Source: Alphaproteobacteria bacterium (GTDB lineage: Bacteria > Pseudomonadota > Alphaproteobacteria > UBA8366). From it: a stretch of 7,751 nt of DNA. The notes below the pieces were generated by a model that worked only from the letters and a program-made list of their open reading frames with translations, made no database searches and had not been told where the DNA came from. Numbering within the stretch: position 1 is the stretch's first letter; each line of letters opens with the position of its first letter. The DNA lies in NCBI GenBank assembly GCA_018665505.1, contig JABJCS010000831.1, positions 1 through 7,751 on the forward strand, written 5' to 3'. A program made the translations under genes and the position numbers. Shown one piece after another: positions 1 to 5,595 of this stretch.

Positions 1-546
1 CTCGTTTCCTCCGGCGCACCGCTCGATGGTGTTGAGATCAAGATCGCTGATTTCGAGACGGGTGTCTCCTTGCCAATGGGCGAGATGGGTGAAGTGCGCG
101 TTCGCGGCCATGTGACCAAGGGATACTTGAAGGAGCCCGAGCGGACAGCGGAAGCGTTGGATGAGGAAGGATTTCTGAGGACCGGCGATCTCGGCACTTT
201 GGACGAGGACGGTTTCCTGACCTATCGGGGACGCCTTAAGGAAATGGTGAAGACCGGCGGAATTAATGTCGCGCCGGCGGAGATTGAAGCGATCTACGGG
301 TTGCATGAAGGGATCGAGCAGATTTACGTCACCGGGATTCCCGACGACCGCTTGGACGAAGCACTGGCCGCGGTGATCGTGCTTTCGGGGGCACCCGTTG
401 GGCAAAAAGAATTGATCGCTTTCGGGCGTGACGCGCTCGCCGGATACAAAGTGCCGAGACACTACCGCTTCGTTGCGTCGGACGAGTTACCGCTCACGGC
501 GACAGGTAAACTGCAACGGAACCGACTAGCAGAGTTTTTCAGTTAG
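1..546 (+). CDS. Acyl-CoA synthetase (AMP-binding family), C-terminal part; 5' end outside window
   Basis: The reading frame is open from base 1 to the TAG at 544-546, giving the last 181 residues of an ANL-superfamily adenylating enzyme. These enzymes activate a carboxylic acid with ATP and transfer it to CoA. Visible in order: GEVRVRG near residue 30, the ATP-binding motif FLRTGD ending at Asp63, the hinge region YRGRLKEMVKTGG (about residues 75-87) followed by a PAEIE helix, and the C-terminal PLTATGKLQR motif with the conserved catalytic lysine at about residue 170 of the fragment. The C-terminal swivelling domain is therefore complete and looks active. The acyl-binding pocket lies upstream, so the substrate cannot be read. 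A TTG at 70 is internal and not the start. The thiolase-like gene begins 60 bases downstream on the same strand, which suggests one operon in which this enzyme makes the CoA thioester used by the next proteins. Confidence 0.93.
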   Translation, partial: LVSSGAPLDGVEIKIADFETGVSLPMGEMGEVRVRGHVTKGYLKEPERTAEALDEEGFLRTGDLGTLDEDGFLTYRGRLKEMVKTGGINVAPAEIEAIYGLHEGIEQIYVTGIPDDRLDEALAAVIVLSGAPVGQKELIAFGRDALAGYKVPRHYRFVASDELPLTATGKLQRNRLAEFFS

Positions 547-594
547 CGCTGGAAGCTCTTTCCGCTTGTTCTACCTTCCCACCTGCAACGCGTT

Positions 595-602
595 TGAGGA
601 GG
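595..602 (+). promoter_or_regulatory. Strong ribosome binding site of the thiolase-like gene
   Basis: TGAGGAGG lies four bases before the ATG at 607. It is a near-perfect Shine-Dalgarno sequence at slightly short spacing and fixes the start of the thiolase-like gene. Confidence 0.75.
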
Positions 603-606
603 CCTC

Positions 607-1770
607 ATGGCTAAAAAGGCGGTTATTACCGGTGTACACAACACCAAGGTCGGCGAGGTGCCGGGCTCGACGGCGATGTCGCTGCATGCGGAAGCGGCAC
701 GGGGTGCCGTGGCCGATGCGGGATTGAAGCTCGCCGATATCGACGGGGTGCTCTGCGCCTATGTCATCACCGAGACATATCCGATGTTAAGTTCGGCGTT
801 CTGCGAATATGTCGGCATTCAGCCGAACTTTAACGCAGGCGTGAATGCGGGCGGTGCGACTGGCGCCATCATGGTCATGCAGGCCGCGGCGATGGTCGAG
901 GCCGGTGTGTGCAAGCACGTCCTTTGTGTCGCGGGGGACAACCGGGTGACCGGCATGTCCCGCGACCGTGTGGTGGCGGCGCTCGCGGAATTCGGACATC
1001 CACAATTCGAAGTCCCCTATGGCATCAGCATTCCGACCGCCTATGCGATGGTGGCGCAACGCTACATGCATGAGACTGGTGCGACGTTGGAACATTTGGC
1101 GGCGCTTTCCGTCACGCACCGTAAACACGCGGCGATGCATCCAGACGCGCATATGACCAAGCCGATCACCATGGAAGATTGCGCCGACGCCAAGATTATC
1201 AGCGACCCGTTGCGGCTATTGGATTGTTGCCTAATTTCGGACGGTGCCGCCGCCTATGTGATCAGTGCGCCGGACGCCGCGGCAGAGACGAAGACCCACC
1301 CGGTTGAGATATTAGGCGCGGGGCAAGGCCATACCCATGAGCATATCGTTGCCGCACCGTCGCTCACGGATTTCGGGTGCAAGCAAGCCTCGCAGCGGGC
1401 CTTTAAGGAAGCAGGGGTCAGTCACGGCGATATCGATGTGGCGGAGATTTACGACAGTTTCACCATTACCTTGCTGGTTGAGCTAGAATCCATCGGTTTC
1501 TTCGCAAAAGGGGAGGCCGGGCCCGCGGCTTTGGCGGGTGAACTCACCCATGGCGGCTCGCTGCCCTGTAACACACATGGCGGGCTACTATCTTTTGGGC
1601 ATTCGGGTGCTGCCGGGGGCATGTTCCATGTGGTCGAAGCGGTTCGCCAATTGCGCCATGAGGCCGATATAAGACAAGTGCCCGATGCCGAGCTCTGTTT
1701 CGTGCATGGCGACGGTGGAGTGCTCTCCGCCCATTGCTCGCTGATTTTGGGGAGGGGATGGCATGAGTGA
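607..1770 (+). CDS. Thiolase-fold protein lacking the nucleophilic cysteine (acetyl-CoA acetyltransferase/SCP2-like, Ltp2-type candidate)
   Basis: This 387-residue protein has the length and layout of SCP2-type thiolases. The ATG is set by the strong Shine-Dalgarno just upstream. In active thiolases a nucleophilic cysteine sits in a C-A-x-G type motif; here the corresponding stretch reads NAGGATGAIMV (residues 80-90), with Gly83 where the cysteine is expected. The catalytic-histidine motif is kept as GHSGAAGG (His332), but the C-terminal motif that carries a second cysteine in many thiolases reads HGDGG (367-371). A YDSFT motif is at 282-286. Family knowledge: cysteine-less SCP2-like proteins include Ltp2-type retro-aldolases of steroid side-chain breakdown, which need a DUF35 partner. 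Inference: the overlapping DUF35 gene downstream makes such a complex plausible, acting on a CoA ester. The true substrate is unknown, and other thiolase-like acyl transfer or condensation roles remain possible. The fold assignment is firm, the reaction is not. Confidence 0.9.
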   Translation: MAKKAVITGVHNTKVGEVPGSTAMSLHAEAARGAVADAGLKLADIDGVLCAYVITETYPMLSSAFCEYVGIQPNFNAGVNAGGATGAIMVMQAAAMVEAGVCKHVLCVAGDNRVTGMSRDRVVAALAEFGHPQFEVPYGISIPTAYAMVAQRYMHETGATLEHLAALSVTHRKHAAMHPDAHMTKPITMEDCADAKIISDPLRLLDCCLISDGAAAYVISAPDAAAETKTHPVEILGAGQGHTHEHIVAAPSLTDFGCKQASQRAFKEAGVSHGDIDVAEIYDSFTITLLVELESIGFFAKGEAGPAALAGELTHGGSLPCNTHGGLLSFGHSGAAGGMFHVVEAVRQLRHEADIRQVPDAELCFVHGDGGVLSAHCSLILGRGWHE

Positions 1771-2173
1771 ATTACCCGGCAAACCGGTCCCGAAACCGAA
1801 TGGTGATACGCAGCCGTTTTGGAATGCCTGCAATGATGACCGCCTGATCTACCAAAAATGCACATCGTGCGGCCACGCCCAGTTCTACCCGCGTTCCGCC
1901 TGCGTGAAATGCGAGAGCGCCGTGCTGGATTGGAGCGATGCGGACCCCACCGGGACGGTCCACACCTTCACCATCGTCCAGCGCGCCCCGTCACCAGCCT
2001 TTCGCGGCGATGTGCCCTACGTACTGGCGTTAATCGATTTGTCGGATGGATTTCGTATGATGATGAATGTCGTGGATTGTGATCCGCAGGACGTTGCAAT
2101 TGGAAAAGCTGTCCGCATCGTCTTTGAACAGCGTGAAGGCCAGAAGGTGCCGCAAGCAACCTTGGCACCGTGA
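1763..2173 (+). CDS. DUF35 zinc-ribbon/OB-fold protein, probable partner of the thiolase-like protein
   Basis: This 136-residue protein has the two-part DUF35 layout. An N-terminal helix (FWNACNDDRL, about 19-28) leads into a rubredoxin-like zinc ribbon with cysteines 33, 36, 47 and 50 in a C-x2-C...C-x2-C pattern. An OB-fold follows from about residue 56 (GTVHTFTIVQR, then VPYVLALIDL). The usual family length is about 130-150 residues, so it is complete. Its ATG at 1763 overlaps the end of the thiolase-like gene by 8 bases, and GGAGGGG at 1751-1757 serves as ribosome binding site, pointing to coupled translation and equal amounts of both proteins. Known DUF35 proteins bind thiolase-fold enzymes and acyl-CoA, for example the ChsH2 DUF35 domain with Ltp2. 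Inference: it is an obligate subunit or CoA-docking partner of the preceding gene product. Confidence 0.92.
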   Translation: MSELPGKPVPKPNGDTQPFWNACNDDRLIYQKCTSCGHAQFYPRSACVKCESAVLDWSDADPTGTVHTFTIVQRAPSPAFRGDVPYVLALIDLSDGFRMMMNVVDCDPQDVAIGKAVRIVFEQREGQKVPQATLAP

Positions 2174-2191
2174 ACTGAATTCTTTACTGGA

Positions 2192-2230
2192 ATACCGCCT
2201 TCGGCCTTTGCAGATGGCGGCGTATCTTTT
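2192..2230 (+). terminator. Probable intrinsic terminator of the acyl-CoA synthetase/thiolase/DUF35 operon
   Basis: CCGCC at 2195-2199 pairs with GGCGG at 2216-2220. The flanking ATA and TAT can extend the stem across a small bulge, and a T4 run sits at 2227-2230. It lies 18 bases after the DUF35 stop. The loop is long (16 bases) and partly self-complementary (GCC TTC GGC), so the terminator is plausible but not textbook. Confidence 0.5.
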
Positions 2231-2238
2231 AAAAAGAG

Positions 2239-2336
2239 CACCGGTCCTGGGGAGCGGCTGGAAGCAATCGGGGGTAGCTGTTGGCACACGGTGAATTGAG
2301 CGCGAAGACCGCGCACCAAACCTTTCGGTCATTTTT
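2239..2336 (+). promoter_or_regulatory. Structured leader of the terC-family gene; tentative yybP-ykoY-like (Mn2+) riboswitch
   Basis: The segment GACCG at 2307-2311 can pair with either of two identical CGGTC blocks, one upstream at 2242-2246 and one downstream at 2326-2330. The downstream pairing is followed by T5 (2332-2336), like a weak terminator; GCGCG/CGCGC at 2300-2314 is a third exclusive pairing. Ordered blocks resemble the yybP-ykoY motif that often precedes terC-family genes: GGGGAGCGGC (2249-2258; remembered consensus GGGGAGUAGC), TGTTGGCACACGG (2279-2291) and GCGAAGACC (2302-2310; consensus GCAAGACC). Against it, the candidate aptamer spans only about 70 bases, shorter than usual, and the first block departs from the consensus. 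The alternative pairings are seen directly; the riboswitch identity is an inference. Confidence 0.35.
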
Positions 2337-2347
2337 AGGCATGCGCC

Positions 2348-2983
2348 ATGCTCGATAGTCTTCTCACTCCCGAACTGGTCGCGCTGGTCCAGATTATCGT
2401 CATCGACATTGTCATGTCCGGTGACAACGCAATCATCATCGGCCTTGCCGCTGCGGGTTTGCCGCCGGAGCTTCGCAAGAAAGCGATTATCTACGGTATT
2501 GTCGGTGCAACCGTCCTGCGGATCATCTTCGCTTCGGTCGTCGTGCAATTGCTCAGCATCATCGGCATCATGCTGGCGGGCGGTTTGCTGTTGCTGTGGG
2601 TCTGCTGGCGAATGTGGCAGGAACTACGGGCGAATCAAAGCGTCGAGGAAATCACGGCGGAAGCGGAAGCCAACGCGAAAAACAAGCCGCCGAAGACATT
2701 GCGGACGGCGATGATCAACATCATTGTTGCCGATGTCTCCATGTCGCTCGACAACGTCCTCGCGGTCGCAGGTGCGGCACGGGATCACCTGGAAATGTTG
2801 ATCTTTGGGCTGGTCCTCTCCATCGCCTTGATGGGGGCCACAGCGAATTACATCGCCAAGCTGTTGGAGCGTTACACCTGGATCGGCTATCTCGGCCTGG
2901 CGATCATCGCTTACGTCGCCATCGATATGATCTGGCGCGGCAGCCAGGATATTCACACCCACGTACTGGCGATGATGACTTAG
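2348..2983 (+). CDS. TerC/YjbE-family integral membrane protein, probable metal (Mn2+) exporter
   Basis: This 211-residue hydrophobic protein has the TerC-family inverted pseudo-repeat. The first half carries IDIVMSGDNAIIIGLA (Asp20, Ser24-Gly25-Asp26-Asn27) and the second half ADVSMSLDNVLAVAGAA (Asp129, Ser133-Leu134-Asp135-Asn136). These in-membrane acidic/Asn motifs are the proposed metal path. About six to seven membrane segments are visible, at roughly 10-35, 46-65, 70-90, 120-140, 150-170 and 178-196, with a charged cytoplasmic-type linker at about 92-119. Length and start (MLDSLLTPEL) match YjbE/YkoY-type members, several of which export Mn2+ and help insert metal into secreted proteins. 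Only a weak AGG (2337-2339) precedes the ATG, so translation may depend on the leader structure. The gene ends 7 bases before the converging methyltransferase stop. Mn2+ as substrate is inferred from the family. Confidence 0.9.
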   Translation: MLDSLLTPELVALVQIIVIDIVMSGDNAIIIGLAAAGLPPELRKKAIIYGIVGATVLRIIFASVVVQLLSIIGIMLAGGLLLLWVCWRMWQELRANQSVEEITAEAEANAKNKPPKTLRTAMINIIVADVSMSLDNVLAVAGAARDHLEMLIFGLVLSIALMGATANYIAKLLERYTWIGYLGLAIIAYVAIDMIWRGSQDIHTHVLAMMT

Positions 2984-2990
2984 AGCTGCG

Positions 2991-3827
2991 TCAAGGTTTT
3001 CGGAACGCGGCTTGGATGTAACCAATCCGGTCCTCGTTCTGATTACGCTGGGAATTTTTCCGCTTTTCGCCCGCAGTCGAACCGAAGACCAAGTGTATTC
3101 CAACATTGAGTCGCGGGCCTTCGGGACGGGGTGCTGTGTTCTGCTGCGCCTGCCAGGCTTTCATTTCAGGGGTTGAATCTCGCCAGATCTCAGTCTCGAA
3201 CCCGGCACCTTCGATGGCTTTGTGCAGGGTTTCGGGCGCATAGAGGAAGCTTTGTTCGGGCACGCTCGCCCATGGTGTGGGGGTATGGATCGGCCCTTCC
3301 GTCGGGCCGGCGACGATATCTTGGAAAATGAAGATGCCACCCGGTTTTAAGATGCGAAAGACTTCTTGGTAGAAACGTTCCTTATCCGCGATGCCCATCT
3401 GCATTTGGATGGTGACGGCACGATCAAAACAATTGTCGTCAAACGGTGTCTCCAGGGCACTTCCGGATTGAAAATCGGTGCTGTCGGTCATACCCAACAA
3501 TTCCGAAAGTCGGTTGGCGGCATCGACGAAACTATCCGTCAGATCAATACCGGTCACTTGGCAGTCGAATGTTTTTGCGATGTAGCGCGCGGGTCCACCG
3601 AGGCCACTGCCGAGATCGACAACTTTGTGTTCGGGAGAGAAATCCGTTAGCGCGACCACTTGTAGCGTCGTCTCGCGACCGCGGCTGTGTACCTCGTCGA
3701 CCATTTGTAAATCGTCGATGCTAAGGGCCGACAAGTCCTTCCCATCCGCTTCGAGTGCGGCGACGATTGCGTCCGCGAGATTATCCCGTTCGTAATGCGC
3801 TGCGATGGCGTCGGTGTGTTTTTCCAT
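2991..3827 (-). CDS. Class I SAM-dependent methyltransferase, sarcosine/dimethylglycine methyltransferase-like
   Basis: This 278-residue cytosolic protein has the Rossmann methyltransferase fold. Motif I is VVDLGSGLGG (69-78), the acidic ribose-binding residue is Asp95 in TGIDL, and LKPGG at 160-164 precedes the strand FIFQDIV. Upstream, DDLQMVDEVHSRGRE (38-52) resembles the N-terminal signature of glycine betaine-type sarcosine/dimethylglycine and related small-amine N-methyltransferases. The basic C-terminal tail ending in RIGYIQAAF also looks native to that family. There is no second methyltransferase gene nearby, so betaine synthesis from glycine is not shown, and a different small substrate is possible. 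No clear Shine-Dalgarno precedes the ATG. The LysR-type gene ends 55 bases upstream on the same strand, so co-transcription is possible. No signal peptide is seen. Fold is firm; substrate is uncertain. Confidence 0.88.
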   Translation of the reverse strand: MEKHTDAIAAHYERDNLADAIVAALEADGKDLSALSIDDLQMVDEVHSRGRETTLQVVALTDFSPEHKVVDLGSGLGGPARYIAKTFDCQVTGIDLTDSFVDAANRLSELLGMTDSTDFQSGSALETPFDDNCFDRAVTIQMQMGIADKERFYQEVFRILKPGGIFIFQDIVAGPTEGPIHTPTPWASVPEQSFLYAPETLHKAIEGAGFETEIWRDSTPEMKAWQAQQNTAPRPEGPRLNVGIHLVFGSTAGEKRKNSQRNQNEDRIGYIQAAFRKP

Positions 3828-3882
3828 AACTAAGAAACTATCAGCGGTCTTTAGAAGTCGAAAGCCGAGAATCGAGCAGCTG

Positions 3883-4758
3883 TTAGTGCCATATATGTGC
3901 CGTTGCCTCGTGAATAAACGCGTCGACGGCGGGAAGGCGTGCCCGGCCCGCGACGGTTACAATTTCGACGCGCCGCGTGACATCCGGATCAGTGACCGGC
4001 CGGTGCTCCAACCTGTCCAGTATGATGGAATATTCTGGGATTAGTGTAACGCCCATGTCCTCCAGGACCATATTCTGAATCCAATCTTCCCGCTCGCTTC
4101 TGTAGTTTACCGACACCTTGATGTTTCGTTCTTCAAGAAGTTCGAAATATACGTCCCGGAATTCGCAATTGAGACGATCCAGATAGCGCTCCTCTGCTAT
4201 TTCATTCAGCGGGATACGATCCATTTTTTCGAAACGGTGTCCGGGCGCGAAGATTACCACCACGGGTTCCTCATAGAGGAGGACCGAATCGAATCTTTCA
4301 TGGGTTGATGTCGGCAACCCGAGCAGCGCGCAATCCAATTTCCCGGAAAGCATCTCGTCTACCACGTTCATCGGGGTCAGATCATGGAGGGTCAGTTCGA
4401 CACCCGGATGGAGGGTTTGAAATCGCGAAAGGAAAGGAATCGTCCGACATGGACCGACGGTACACATGATCCCGACATTCAACGGGGCGCTTTCGGGGCC
4501 GAGAGCTTTGCGGGCAGCCGCTAAGGCCTCCTGGCTGGACGCATCAACCCGACCCAAGAACTCCCGCATCGTCTTTCCAAGTTCTGTCAGATGAGTGTGA
4601 TTACGCTCGCGCCGAAAGAGCGCGCCGCCAAACTCGGCTTCCAGTTTTTGAATGGCACGAGTCAGGGCTGGCTGCGAGACATTGCACCGTTCCGCAGCTC
4701 GGGTGAAATTGAGCGTCTCGGCAACGGTCAAGAAATAGCGAATTTGGTGGAATTCCAT
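3883..4758 (-). CDS. LysR-family transcriptional regulator
   Basis: This 291-residue protein has the full LysR length. The N-terminal winged helix-turn-helix is at about 1-60, with MEFHQIRYFLTVAE and the recognition region FTRAAERCNVSQPALTRAI (18-36). The effector-binding domain runs from about 92 (LNVGIMCTVGP) to the end, with the family motif GVTLIPEYS near 235. Within it, Cys198 in LNCEFRD falls at almost the same residue number and local context (C followed by R-D) as the peroxide-sensing Cys199 of OxyR; there is no matching second cysteine close behind. It is transcribed divergently from the P460-type gene at 4877 with 118 bases between them, the usual arrangement for a LysR regulator and its target. 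The methyltransferase downstream could also be part of its unit. Effector unknown; redox sensing is a guess. Confidence 0.93.
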   Translation of the reverse strand: MEFHQIRYFLTVAETLNFTRAAERCNVSQPALTRAIQKLEAEFGGALFRRERNHTHLTELGKTMREFLGRVDASSQEALAAARKALGPESAPLNVGIMCTVGPCRTIPFLSRFQTLHPGVELTLHDLTPMNVVDEMLSGKLDCALLGLPTSTHERFDSVLLYEEPVVVIFAPGHRFEKMDRIPLNEIAEERYLDRLNCEFRDVYFELLEERNIKVSVNYRSEREDWIQNMVLEDMGVTLIPEYSIILDRLEHRPVTDPDVTRRVEIVTVAGRARLPAVDAFIHEATAHIWH

Positions 4759-4876
4759 ATTGATTCAATTTCGTAATAATCACAGTGCATCGAATTCATA
4801 AGATATCGGCATTTTAAATTATAGCAATGCGAGCTCAATTTCCCGGTAAGTGATTACATCAACGGGAGTGTGAGAA
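4759..4876. promoter_or_regulatory. Divergent promoter/operator region between the LysR and P460-type genes
   Basis: This AT-rich gap must carry the promoters of both divergent genes. Seen directly: a perfect TATAAT on the minus strand (4818-4823), suitable as a -10 box for the LysR gene although no good -35 stands 16-19 bases before it. There is also an 11-base perfect palindrome, ATTGATTCAAT (4759-4769), adjoining the LysR start. GGGAG at 4864-4868 is the ribosome binding site of the P460-type gene. LysR proteins typically bind dyads of the T-N11-A kind in such gaps; I could not single out one convincing site. Confidence 0.5.
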
Positions 4877-5428
4877 ATGAAGCAATACATATTGGCGGTT
4901 TGCGGGTTGTTGGCGATGTTCGTCCTGCTGCCGGCACAATTGAGTGCGGGAGAATTACCAGGAATTGTCGGCAAAGACGGAGCCATCAGCCTGCCAACAG
5001 CAGATTTCCGCCGGGATTGGAGCCATCTGGGTTCTTGGACGGTGCTCGACAAGGACTCACCGGCGCATGGGATTCACGATGTCTACGCACCTAAGACGAC
5101 GGTCCAAGCGTTTAGGGCGACAGGAAAGTTTCCAGACGGCGCTGTGCTGGTGAAGGAAATCCGTACATTCGAGACGGCGACGCTAACCACCGGCAATGTC
5201 GCTTATGCGGGCAAGCAGGCGGTTTGGTTTGTCATGGTCAAGGATTCGACAGGTCGGTTTGAAGGCAAGAACCCTCTTTGGGCCGAAGGTTGGGGCTGGG
5301 CGATGTTCAAAGCTGATAATCCGCAGAAACAAGTAGCTGAATCCTTCGAGGCGTCCTGCATGGGTTGCCACACGCCCGTCGCCAAGACCGATTGGGTGTT
5401 CCAGAGCGGCTACCCCACCCTGAAATAG
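4877..5428 (+). CDS. Secreted cytochrome P460-family haem protein
   Basis: This 183-residue protein begins with a signal peptide: Lys2, a hydrophobic core from about 4 to 20, and a likely cut after LSAG near residue 25. A single c-type haem attachment site, CMGCH (Cys161, Cys164, His165), lies near the C-terminus, which is the arrangement of cytochrome P460 and the related cytochrome c'-beta proteins. The segment FPDGAVLVKEIR (85-96) and the stretch NPLWAEGWGWAMF (132-144) also fit the family. The protein should be periplasmic or exported. Family members oxidise hydroxylamine or bind and detoxify nitric oxide; which applies cannot be read, because I cannot assign the haem-crosslinking lysine or distal residue without a structural alignment. 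GGGAG at 4864-4868 supports the ATG. It is divergent from a LysR regulator and closed by a strong hairpin downstream, so it is probably a single-gene unit. Confidence 0.88.
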   Translation: MKQYILAVCGLLAMFVLLPAQLSAGELPGIVGKDGAISLPTADFRRDWSHLGSWTVLDKDSPAHGIHDVYAPKTTVQAFRATGKFPDGAVLVKEIRTFETATLTTGNVAYAGKQAVWFVMVKDSTGRFEGKNPLWAEGWGWAMFKADNPQKQVAESFEASCMGCHTPVAKTDWVFQSGYPTLK

Positions 5429-5447
5429 TAGTCCCTGGTACCCACGA

Positions 5448-5495
5448 CCGGCCCGGCGTTTCCCCTCACGTCGGGCCGGAATTTCCTGTTCTTTC
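5448..5495 (+). terminator. Intrinsic terminator after the P460-type gene
   Basis: CCGGCCCGGCG (5448-5458) pairs with CGTCGGGCCGG (5469-5479) over 11 base pairs with only one G-U, around a 10-base loop. A T-rich but interrupted tail follows (5481-5493). It begins 19 bases after the stop of the P460-type gene. The GC-rich stem is clear; the imperfect U tract slightly lowers certainty. Confidence 0.72.
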
Positions 5496-5595
5496 CTCGG
5501 CTGAGCTCTGCATTGAGCGGTCCTCCATATTATTGTGAAAACCGTAGTGATATGCCCTAACTGCCCAAGGAACATCCAATTTTCCGAATGTGGTG

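Noticed and set aside
1449..1865. Open frame of 138 codons antisense to the thiolase-like gene end
   Set aside because: It is a shadow of the thiolase and DUF35 coding frames; the product is serine/proline-rich without domain signal.
2030..2548. Open frame of 172 codons on the minus strand across the DUF35-terC junction
   Set aside because: It is antisense to parts of two well-supported genes and the leader, has an arginine/aspartate-rich composition typical of shadow frames, and shows no recognisable domain.
2624..3106. Open frame of 160 codons on the minus strand spanning the terC/methyltransferase convergence
   Set aside because: It overlaps terC in antisense and the methyltransferase C-terminus in another frame, both of which have clear family motifs; its own translation has none.
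5183..5575. Open frame of 130 codons antisense to the P460-type gene
   Set aside because: It runs through the haem-motif coding region and the terminator hairpin, with no supporting motif or ribosome binding site.
5481..5595. Promoter for the PLD gene (TTGAGC at 5513, TATTAT at 5528, TTGTGA at 5533)
   Set aside because: No pair of boxes has acceptable 16-19 base spacing. A promoter must exist somewhere here or upstream, but I cannot point to it.
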